Shown one piece after another: positions 38,109-48,300 of a DNA stretch of 64,000 nucleotides. Made by a program: the position numbers and the translations under genes. The stretch lies in the NCBI GenBank assembly GCA_964019135.1, contig OZ025253.1, positions 42,103,220 to 42,167,219 on the forward strand, given 5' to 3'. The stretch's first letter is position 1. The number at the start of each line of letters is the position of its first letter. Under the pieces are notes generated by a model that saw nothing but the letters and a program-made list of their open reading frames with translations, was not told the origin of the DNA and ran no database searches. The stretch is from Arenicola marina. Taxonomy: Eukaryota > Annelida > Polychaeta > Arenicolidae.

Positions 38109-38916
38109 ACCTGCTCTACTGGGTGCCTCAATCTCTCATCTGTCTCAATCATCTCACGAAGGTCCTTGGCCGTCGTATTCCTGAACATGAGCCCAGCAAC
38201 AACAATCATTCCCTCGATCCAAACCCTTGGAGGGGGGGGCCATTGCCTGAGGTATATACATATGTGCCGCCCAAATGTTAGGTATATACATATTTGCCGC
38301 CCAATTGACCTTTTTTTCGCCGGAGCAAAAAGCTACAGAAAGCTACAATTTTTATAAAATCCCATATTTAACCTCCGTATAATTGGCCACGACTGTCAGT
38401 GTCTGGTATGTTTTGATGACCACAAAATCTTCCGACTTTCTCTCGCTCTCGATATACCCTCAATGGCCTGGGCACAAAGGATAGCACACTTCCACCACTG
38501 CAATGCAGTGCCCCCGCCCCCCCCCCCCCTGGGCATCGCCCCTCCCATATATACCCATTTTATCCGATACAGATTGATAATGCGCCTCCCATATTACCAT
38601 CTTGTTCATTTCAATGCGATGATACTTCTTATTCTATTTAAGTACAATCTATCAATCTAAAGGCTCCCAAATGCAATTAAAGATAATAAAATATGCAGAT
38701 ATTTCTTATTTTCACAATCGTCCATCCGCATTCCTAATCCCAGCTGATCCTGTCAAAGGCTAATTATGGGTTTTGTTTGTTACCTTATAGATACAGGCTA
38801 TACTGTCCTTGACATCGCCGTTTACTGCGCGGCGTGTTTTCCCGCAAGTCTCCCCCTCCCCCAAAAGTTTCATCTGTTTGTCCTGTTCACGGCATCTGTC
38901 GAAATCTACGGTCTGT

Positions 38917-39798
38917 GTAAAAAAAGGGCTCCAAGGCGAGACGCAGCTGGCCGGGTCTTAGACCTGCTTCCCTCAAGCGCATATCAACGCCGGCTGGGAC
39001 ACCACAAAGTGAGAAGCGTAGTGACAATAAGGCCCCGCCGCAGAATCTTGGCTTCAAGATAAAAACCGAAGGTGGTGAGGGAAGCCCGTCAGAAGCTGTG
39101 GACGAAGAAAGACGTTTGCCTGGCGAGGAGAAGAAGGAGGAATCAGATGAAGAGGATGATGAAGTTCAGTCTGAGAACCAAGCGAATGAAGAGGAGGACC
39201 AAGAGAGTGAAGAGGAGGACCAAGAGAATGAAGAGGAGGACCAAGAGAATGAAGAGGAGGACCAAGAGAATGAAGAGGAGCACCAAGAGAATGAAGAGGA
39301 GGACCAAGAGAATGAAGAGGAGGACGAAGATGAGGAAGAGGAAGGTGGAATGGAAGATGAGGATGAGGATGAAGATGATGAGGACGGTAACGATTCTGGG
39401 GAAAGGGAAGAAGATGACGATAGGGAAGAATATGGCACAGATGGACAACTAGATGAGGATGAAGACGATGAAGATGAATTGGAACGGGTGGAAGAATAGG
39501 CGGACGCTGGAGGCTGGCGGGCAGATCTGGCACAAGTATCTCGCTATCTGACACAGCATAAGTACAAGAAGGGCTTTCGGCTACTGTGGGGGATGTCGCG
39601 AGGTGCGAGGAAGGCAATGACAGAGGCTGTCGGTGACAACATAAAGAAGGAACTGCGGTTATCTTTTTCGCATCAAGGGAAGCGCCTAAACCTCCTGTCC
39701 AAGCCTTTGACCCTCCAAGCCCTCAAGGAATTCTCGTGGCAGAGCCTCATCGAAGAAGCCAAGGAAACAACCGTCGCGGGTCCAACACACCATAAGCG
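38917..39798 (+). pseudogene. DUF6589-A amino-terminal exon with internal stop
   Basis: The frame is open from just after a TAA near 38914 and ends at the donor GCG|GTAAGT. Its first part is basic (SLKRISTPAGTPQSEKR) with a sumoylation-like IKTE. The middle is acidic, with about seven 21 bp repeats encoding EEDQENE (39177-39320). The last part (HKYKKGFRLLWG ... SLIEEAKETTVAG) aligns with the end of the first exon of DUF6589-B (RNYVKVVRSLWA ... TLATAECRQHLP). An in-frame TAG at 39497-39499 separates the acidic part from the conserved part. No ATG was identified. It is the 5' exon of the gene that resumes at 42581, with about 110 residues of the DUF6589 region missing between. Confidence 0.6.
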
Positions 39799-40154
39799 GT
39801 AAGTTACTCACGTATTAAAATGGTGCCTTATGAAAATGTTAACTTGAGACTTCCCACCTATTTCAATGTCTAACAACTGCTAAACGCAGTCAAGTTGTGT
39901 TATTTGTAGGTGGTAAAAAATATGATTTAAATGTTTGCGACAAACGTTGTAACAACGTTGTCCAGATGCTAACTTGGAGATGACGTCATACCAAACCTAA
40001 ACCCAGTGAACGTTGTGTGTTTGATGTAATTGCTGCTTCTAGGATTATACGATCAATTACTTTGCATGGACCTTAGCAAATGTATATCTCTTGGTCCAGA
40101 GTGCGGACCGCTTAGAAAGCTGGCACGACCCACCAATGACACATTGGTAGTTTT

Positions 40155-40427
40155 CTGGCCATCTTGGCGCAAGTGCCCCCAGGCAAGCCCGCTTCTCTAG
40201 GGGCAAAACGGTAACAATGTTAAAATCCTTCGACGTTAGTAGGGGATCGACTGTAGCTTTTATTATAATGTGGGCGCGTACAATAATAGTGCCTACGTAT
40301 TCTATATACCTTGTTCTATCTTCTGACATCAAGAAAGTGTGTCAACACTAGATTGTTGCAGTCAGATTTTTGCGAACAAATGTTGGAGCATGCGACTTGC
40401 CTGGGGGCACTTGCGCCAACTGGCCAT
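40155..40427. repeat. Hairpin-forming inverted repeat
   Basis: TTGGCGCAAGTGCCCCCAGG at 40164-40187 (24 bases in all) is perfectly complementary to 40396-40419, with weaker pairing beyond. The loop is about 208 bases. It could be a miniature transposon. Confidence 0.75.
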
Positions 40428-40470
40428 CGTGCTGTACAAGTTTCGCCCGAAAATGTACAAGTTCATGGCG

Positions 40471-42110
40471 TCAGCTACGCGTTTTTATAATTCACACCCG
40501 GTTGGCCCTTCCGGTTCCCCATAATTTTGCATATTTAATTAATCATGAACACTGATGAATATTCAGTACGTCGCCGCAGGCAGGTTAGGCCAACTTCTCT
40601 CCACCGGAAATTCCGGAATTATCTGACCAGCAACAGCAAAACCGAAAGGGAAAGTGATACAGACAGTGAAGCTGAAGGTGTCAACAAGGTTAAAGTGCCT
40701 TTAGAGACCATAACAGGGGCGAAGCGGAGACTGACAAAGCGAGACAGCCAGGCGGGCAGCGGAGTCGGCTGTGAATCACAGCAACGAAGTAGCGAGAGCT
40801 GGGCCTGGGCTCGAGCCAGGACTGGCTTGCAAGCGACACTTCATTGCTTCCATTCTTCAATTAAGTTGTTTTTCGACTTTTCGACCCTCGATCAAACTTG
40901 CCCAAAGCAGGTTACCCAGCTGAAGTTGTTAGTAGTATGCATTGGCTTAGTCAACAACATTCAAAATGTGACATCGCTCTACATGCAGTCACAGTAGGGG
41001 TGGGGGGGGGGGGGGGCACCATAGTAAATCAGTGTAGGGTGTGGTGATGTGCCGTCATAATTTTGTTGATCAGCGACATATCAATATGTGCATTAATTAG
41101 GCCGGTCTTATTCAAGAAAGAAGGGGTGAATACCAGTTTTTGTACACAATATAACAAAGAATAAACAATATTTATTTAGCAACTTTATTTAGCAACTAAA
41201 ATGTTATCGTAATTTACCCAAATTATATGAATCAATTAATTTAATAATAAACTTGAGAACAATTTAAATTAGATCTATAGGGGTCTGGAAGGGGGCGTCC
41301 AGTGTCCAGTCTTGATTTTTCAAAATTCGCAGTGTCAAATGTCGATTTTTTATAATTTGCACTGTCAAATGTCGATTTTTCACAATTTGCAGTGTTGAAT
41401 GTCAAAAGCGTCGCTTTTTTCAGTGTCGTTTTTGTCTAAAAAGCCACTATCCGTGTGGATGTTTTCTCTTCAAATCCTTGGTGTCGCAATTTAGGGGTCA
41501 ATGTCGAATGTCGATTTTTTAAAGATGCCTGTGTTGCATGTCGCCATTTACCCCTTCCAGACCCCTGGCTATATATGCAGCAACGAGTGGACATTTGCAA
41601 CCATCTTAGACCATTTCCAGCCACTTACATGCCCATCCCCTTATGGTTCAGTCATCTAGCGACTAACGTAAACATATCAGTCACACGCTAGCTATATCTA
41701 GCGAATGCCGGACAAAAGACGTGGGGAGGGGGGGGGGGTTCAGTTGCTATGAAATAACAGGCAAAATTTCAGCGGATAGTCAGCTCTTTCCAGGAATCTG
41801 CTACTCGCCGATACCTTGACTGTATCACCTGCCTTCACTTTCAAGTGACGTATCTTAATGTCATCTTGTCAATCATTTGGTTTGTAACGTTTTTTTTCAT
41901 CGACAAAAACGTTTTTTGGCATCTGAATTTTCGAGATAAAACAAAGTTCTTTAAACCGCAGTAAAACGTTTTGAATTACGAGCCTATTAAGTAAACGTTT
42001 ACGTTTACTGTTTCCGCCCGCATGCAGATATCTGTTTGAATATTCATAAGAAACTGCATAATCACGGAACCGGAAGCGCCAACCGGGTGTGAATTACAAA
42101 AACGCGTCAG
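40471..42110. mobile_element. 1.6 kb segment with terminal inverted repeats
   Basis: Arms at 40477-40518 and 42066-42107 are reverse complements over 42 bases with two mismatches; core CCAACCGGGTGTGAATTA. GAATATTCAT is also shared at the inner side of both. The interior holds a 150-codon open frame without a recognised domain and a 36 bp triplication. It lies in the gap of the DUF6589-A gene where an exon is missing. Probably a non-autonomous element. Confidence 0.6.
41310..41420. repeat. 36 bp repeat, about three copies
   Basis: GTCAAATGTCGATTTTT and AATTTGCAGTG recur three times inside the inverted-repeat segment. Confidence 0.7.
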
Positions 42111-42177
42111 CTACCGGGGTGGAACTGTGGCGGCAAGGCTGCACACAGAAAGCGTTCAAGCTACTGCAAGCCTATGG

Positions 42178-42390
42178 GGTCAATTGATATCACGGGCAAG
42201 GCTAAGAGACACTATTTGGCAGTCTGGCATGGGTGGAGGTTAGACAAAACCAATCTTGAATGATTCAAGGACTGATCCTTATTTGCATTTTGACCTCTTT
42301 AGTTTTGGCGGGAAAGAGCTCCACATGCAACTTTAAGATGCTTCAGCAATTTATTCCATAATGACTTCAAGTTTCATGCAAATAACGTGC
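42178..42390 (+). mobile_element. Dispersed element, 3' module
   Basis: TTGATATCACGGGCAAGGCT, GATTCAAGGACTGAT and TTTGACCTCTTTAGTTTTGG match the 34.36 kb copy. It lies directly upstream of the DUF6589-A exon that lost its first half. Confidence 0.7.
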
Positions 42391-42595
42391 AGGTCTCCTT
42401 AACATAATACCGTCGTATATTGTATTCATACTGTAGGCAGGGCCGCAAGCCGTAAGATGACTATAGATTGGAGTTAAGATTAACGTACTTCATCAATTGA
42501 TTATATAATTACTTCAAGTCACACGCAAATAACGTCCGTGTTTAACACCAATAAAGTCATACATTCTGTCCATATTGCAGGCAGGGCCACCCGCC
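42345..42595 (+). repeat. Tandem duplication of an exon-upstream segment
   Basis: About 110-150 bases are present twice; both copies end in a pyrimidine-rich stretch and GCAGGGCC.C (CATACTGTAGGCAGGGCCGC and CCATATTGCAGGCAGGGCCA). The second copy joins the coding exon at 42581, so a candidate 3' splice site has been duplicated. Confidence 0.6.
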
Positions 42596-45387
42596 GTCAC
42601 ACGGCGCTTACACTTCCTGGACGCCGAGCTGTCATACAGTCTTGGCTGGGACAATGTGCAGCTGGCCGTTCATAGGAAGCACCAGTCGCGACTCAACGGC
42701 AACCAGTTCCCCATGTGGGCCATGGCGTTCGCGGTGCAGCACCGAGTTCCATCTCTGGGCATCGACGGCGAGGACACAGTTGACGCCGCTGACATGTCTC
42801 CTGCGGTGTTCTTGCCACAGGACGCCGATTGGCAGGTACTGCGCCAGCGATGCGTCATCATCGTCCAGAGGATACTTGTGACGTACATGGGTTTCTTCAA
42901 GGACTTGGCCGAGGACGTCACGTGGCATGTCCCTCACAGGGAATCGTTGGCGATGAGTCGCAAGTCTTGTGTTGTGAATCTTGGCGTTGTGGAGGCTAAC
43001 CCTGCGTCCACAGCTGGTGTCCTTGACATCATGGACAAACCCATGGACTACGTGCCGACATTCCCGAATGGACGCGTCCACGCTCTTCCCTGTTACGGGG
43101 ACCAGCTAAGCATCGAGCGGATGACGTCTGCAAAGCAAGCGCGGGTCATCTGCGAAACTCCACGTGACAGGCTGGAGGGACTGGTACCCACGCCCCAAGA
43201 ATTCCACAAGGAGGGTATACTGCTGCAGGACACCATGACCAAACTTTTTGACGGACGAAGCGCGGGAGATGCTGGCACCCTGTACAACCTCAAGAACAGG
43301 TTCAACCACCGCTCGCTGTCAAGCCAGGTCATAGCCAACTTTCAGCATGTGTGGGACTTCTTGTGCTTCTCAACACACAGCTTCATCGTCCTCTTGGCCA
43401 TGCAGCTGACCGAAATGGAGACGCTCGAGTCCGTTCCTCGCGGCTCCGCGGACGTGGACAAGGCGGCGTTCCTGGATGCTGTTGCAGAGCGGGTGGTAGA
43501 GGCCGTCTGGTGTGCGCCGCCTGCCTCCTCAGTTCGTCGGGTGACGCAGCAGTATGAGTACTGCAACTGCGGAAAAGGTATGTAAGAAACGGTTAGCTCT
43601 TAATGATAACTGCTTTAAACCGTTGCTGTATGTATCGAGGCGCATACTTAAATTTGTAGAAGAGGGGGGTGGGGGTGGAGCCATTAAAAGGCCGGCCCAA
43701 AAATGTCAAATGGGTGGGTGTGGGGCGGACCCGTCCCCGGCCCCCTGCATCCGTGCATGGCTAAATTCCGCTTTAGATATGAAAAGAAGCTAGTGTACTG
43801 ATTTATTTCTCTTAATCGTTGTAAGTTTTGATTCTTATTTCGCACTGTAAATGACATTAAAATGCATTTGCGTATCACATGCACATCCAGACAAAGACGA
43901 ACCAATGGTGCAGTGCTGTAACAGCGGCTGCCCAGATTCCTGGCACCACTTCTCCTGTGTGGAACCTCCCATTCAGCAAGAGCCAGTGGGCGACTGGTTT
44001 TGCTCGGACACCTGCCGTACTGCAGACGGCTACATCTACTGCAGTTGTCGAAAGCGAAGGGGCCGGAGCGACATGGCTATGATCACCTGCGCTCGGGCGG
44101 GTGAATGCCAGACGTTCGCGAGTGCCTTCTCGCCCGACCTGCGTATGATGATGGTGAGTAAACCAGATTTACCTATGTGGGTTTTAAAGCGTGACATAAT
44201 TATATATTACGGGCAGGATACAGATCTAGGCTCCAAATAATTAACTTCGCGTAAAAAAGATTTCAGTTTCTCATGGTAAACTCAATTGGAACGCTCTACT
44301 TGTTTCATCCAAGAAATACCTAAATCTGCAATGAATGAATACAAAAACGTGTTTTATGTTGAATACTCACAGGACAACCTTGGTTTTGCTGCGACAAGTG
44401 CAAGTTTGAAGACCAGAGGGATGACGCGAGGAAGGAATACAGCCTGGAGGTGGCCTGGAGAGGGCTGTGCCACTTGGTCAACCGAGACATCGTCAGGGAA
44501 GGAGACGGCCCGGCGATGCTCTCCATGTGGCGTGTTCACCTCCTGCAATTCTGTCATGAGAGGCACCCGAAATATGTGATCGCTGCTCATCTGCTCCTCG
44601 CCAGTGAGTATCACTTATATGACCATTGAAGACTATGTATAATTCAAGCGCAAGGGTACATTTCAGAAGTCAATGTGTTTCATTTATCACCGGGAATTCC
44701 CGAAAAGAGTTTAACAATACCTGTTCCAAGAAACATTATTTAAAACATGATTACTGTTTCGACAGACACTGGTGGAGGACTACATCCGCGTCTCCGGGAG
44801 GAGATGACCTGGGAGCGTGTTGCCAACCTGCATGGCGGAAGCGGGTGCAACATCGGTCTGGACCTCCTGAACGAGTTCCTCAACAATTATTTCAAAGGTA
44901 AATACACACACTTAAAGATCCACTCTTAAGACATATAATACCATCTCCATTTCCAACTTTACATCGCTTGTGTCCAAATGTGTTACAATTTCTTATTGAC
45001 TTGACAGAGATGCTGAAACACTCCCGAGGCCAATACGCGGAGCGGCAGGTCAACCGATACAGTCAGCTTGGTGGCGAGTTTGGCAAGTTATTTGATGAAA
45101 CCGTCGCCCGCAGCTTTGATGTCAGCCTGCAGCGGCGCCCTCCTTCCCGTACAGAGACTTTTTGCGAAGATATCCCAGTCGCTGTGCGCGAGCTGATGCC
45201 AGAGGCACTGTTTGCTTACCTCCCAATCCCAGAGCGTTCTCATCGGGCCTTCCATGACTTCCCGCGAAGTACAGAACTACGTGACCCAGCACGACCGGGA
45301 CAACGCCTGACAGAGCTGTCCACAGAATACGACTTCTGGAACCGGAGAAGGATTAGATTGGAGGCGAGACTTGCGCGACCTAACTGA
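42581..45387 (+). CDS. DUF6589-A: DUF6589 protein with inserted PHD finger (5' incomplete)
   Basis: Exons 42581-43577, 43891-44142 (or 44153), 44373-44603, 44766-44897 and 45008-45387. The first exon has the DUF6589 core: GWDNVQ, AFAVQHRVPS, TWHVP, NPASTAGV, GDQLSIERM, PQEFHKEG, GTLYNLKNRFNHR, FIVLLAMQL. The next encodes a C4HC3 PHD finger (YCNC ... CCNSGC ... WHHFSC ... WFCSDTC), a histone-reader or protein-binding fold, followed by a second Cys cluster ending WFCCDKC. The last two exons hold the DUF6589 tail (ERVANLHGGSGCNIGLDLLN; RGQYAERQVNRYSQ). The donor GTATGA at 44143 keeps frame; the stronger-looking GTGAGT at 44154 would shift it. Function unproven. The spaced acids in GWDN, GDQ and PQEFH recall an RNase H-type nuclease (inference). 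A GC-rich array begins within a few bases of the stop, so no normal 3' UTR is visible. Confidence 0.75.
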
Positions 45388-45391
45388 CACC

Positions 45392-48300
45392 GCTAGTGTC
45401 GCCCTGCTCGGGGTGTGCCAGTCTCCAGCCTCGCTAGCCTCCAGCCTCGCCTGCTCGGGGTGTGCCAGCCTCGCCTGCTCGGGGTGTGCCAGCCTCGCCT
45501 GCTCGGGGTGTGCCAGCCTCGCCAGACTCAGCCTCGCCAGCTCGGGGTGTGCCAGCCTCGCCTGCTCGGGGTGTGCTAGTCTCCAGCCTCGCTAGCCTCC
45601 AGCCTCGCCAGCTCGGGGTGTGCCAGCCTCGCCTGCTCGGGGTGTGCCAGCCTCGCCAGACTCAGCCTCGCCAGCTCGGGGTGTGCCAGCCTCGCCTGCT
45701 CGGGGTGTGCCAGTCTCCAGCCTCGCTAGCCTCCAGCCTCGCCTGCTCGGGGTGTGCCAGCTTCGCCTGCTCGGGGTGTGCCAGACTCAGCCTCGCCTGC
45801 TCGGGGTGTACCAGCCTCGCCTGCTCGGGGTGTGCCAGACTCAGCCTCGCCAGCTCGGGGTGTACCAGCCTCGCCTGCTCGGGGTGTGCCAGCCTCGTCT
45901 GCTCGGGGTGTACCAGCCGCTGCCTCGCCACATGCCAGACTCAGCCTCACCAGGTCGGGGTGTACCAGCCTCGCCTGCTCGGGGTGTACCAGCCTCGTTT
46001 GCCCGGGGTGTACCAGCCGCTGCCTCGCCACATGCCAGACTCAGCCTCGCCAGCTCGGGGTGTACCAGCCTCGCCTGCCCGGGGTGTACCAGCCTCGTCT
46101 GCTCTGGATGTACCAGCCGCAGCCTCGCCACATGCCAGACTCAGCCTCACCAGCTCGGGGTGTACCAGCCTCGCCTGCTCGGGGTGTGTCAGTCTCCAGC
46201 GTCACCAGTCTCCAGCCTCGCCAGCTTGGGGTGAGTCCAGCCTCGCCTGCCCGTCGTGTGTCAGTCTCCAGCGTCACCAGCCTCCATCCTCGCCAGCTTG
46301 GGGTGAGTCCAGCCTCGCCAGCCAGCTCGGGGTGTGTCGGTCTCCAGCGTCACCAGTCTCCAGCCTCGCCAGCTTGGGGTGAGTCCAGCCTCGCCAGCCA
46401 GCTCGGGGTGTGTCGGTCTCCATCCTCGCCAGCCTCCAGCCTCGCCAGCTTGGGGTGAGTCCAGCCTCGCCAGCCAGCTCGGGGTGTGTCGGTCTCCATC
46501 CTCGCCAGCCTCCAGCCTCGCCAGCTTGGGGTGAGTCCAGCCTCGCCTGCCCGGGGTGTGACAGTCTCCAGCGTCACCAGTCTCCAGCCTTGCCAGCTTG
46601 GGGTGAGTCCAGCCTCGCCTGCCCGGGGTGTACCAGCCGCAGCCTCGCCACATGCCAGACTCAGCCTCGCCAGCTCGGGGTGTACCAGCCTCGCCTGCTC
46701 GGGGTGTACCAGCCGCAGCCTCGCCAGATGCCAGACTCAGCCTCACCAGCTCGGGGTGTACCAGCCTCGCCTGCTCGGGGTGTGTCAGTCTCCAGCGTCA
46801 CCAGCCTCCATCCTCGCCAGCTTGGGGTGAGTCCAGCCTCGCCAGCCATCTCGGGGTGTGTCGGTCTCCAGCGTCACCAGTCTCCAGCCTCGCCAGCTTG
46901 GGGTGAGTCCAGCCTCGCCAGCCAGCTCGGGGTGTGTCGGTCTCCATCCTCGCCAGCCTCCAGCCTCGCCAGCTTGGGGTGAGTCGAGCCTCGCCAGCCA
47001 GCTCGGGGTGTGTCGGTCTCCAGCGTCACCAGTCTCCAGCCTCGCCAGCTTGGGGTGAGTCCAGCCTCGCCAGCCAGCTCGGGGTGTGTCGGTCTCCATC
47101 CTCGCCAGCCTCCAGCCTCGCCTGCTCGGGGTGTGTCAGTCTCCAGCGTCACCAGTCTCCAGCCTCGCCAGCTTGGGGTGAGTCCAGTCTCGCCTGCCCG
47201 TCGTGTGTCAGTCTCCAGCGTCACCAGCCTCCATCCTCGCCAGCTTGGGGTGAGTCCAGCCTCGCCAGCCAGCTCGGGGTGTGTCGGTCTCCAGCGTCAC
47301 CAGTCTCCAGCCTCGCCAGCTTGGGGTGAGTCCAGCCTCGCCAGCCAGCTCGGGGTGTGTCGGTCTCCATCCTCGCCAGCCTCCAGCCTCGCCAGCTTGG
47401 GGTGAGTCCAGCCTCGCCAGCCAGCTTGGGGTGTGTCGGTCTCCAGCGTCACCAGTCTCCAGCCTCGCCAGCTTGGGGTGAGTCCAGCCTCGCCAGCCAG
47501 CTCGGGGTGTGTCGGTCTCCATCCTCGCCAGCCTCCAGCCTCGCCAGCTTGGGGTGAGTCCAGCCTCGCCTGCCCGGGGTGTGACAGTCTCCAGCGTCAC
47601 CAGTCTCCAGCCTTGCCAGCTTGGGGTGAGTCCAGCCTCGCCTGCCCGGGGTGTACCAGCCGCAGCCTCGCCACATGCCAGACTCAGCCTCGCCAGCTCG
47701 GGGTGTACCAGCCTCGCCTGCTCGGGGTGTACCAGCCGCAGCCTCGCCACATGCCAGACTCAGCCTCACCAGCTCGGGGTGTACCAGCCTCGCCTGCTCG
47801 GGGTGTGTCAGTCTCCAGCGTCACCAGCCTCCATCCTCGCCAGCTTGGGGTGAGTCCAGCCTCGCCAGCCAGTTCGGGGTGTGTCGGTCTCCATCCTCGC
47901 CAGCCTCCAGCCTCGCCAGCTTGGGGTGAGTCCAGCCTCGCCAGCCAGCTCGGGGTGTGTCGGTCTCCATCCTCGCCAGCCTCCAGCCTCGCCTGCTCGG
48001 GGTGTGTCAGTCTCCAGCGTCACCAGTCTCCAGCCTCGCCAGCTTGGGGTGAGTCCAGTCTCGCCTGCCCGTCGTGTGTCAGTCTCCAGCGTCACCAGCC
48101 TCCATCCTCGCCAGCTTGGGGTGAGTCCAGCCTCGCCAGCCAGCTCGGGGTGTGTCGGTCTCCAGCGTCACCAGTCTCCAGCCTCGCCAGCTTGGGGTGA
48201 GTCCAGCCTCGCCAGCCAGCTCGGGGTGTGTCGGTCTCCATCCTCGCCAGCCTCCAGCCTCGCCAGCTTGGGGTGAGTCCCTCCTCGCCAGCCAGCTCGG

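Noticed and set aside
40545-40997. 150-codon open frame in the inverted-repeat segment
   Set aside because: Charged, low-complexity start and no domain; not similar to the missing DUF6589 exon. Kept only as a note on the element.
44141-44160. GTGAGT donor at 44154 for the PHD exon
   Set aside because: Consensus is better but it shifts the frame of the WFCCDKC exon; the GTATGA donor at 44143 keeps frame. Left as an open alternative.
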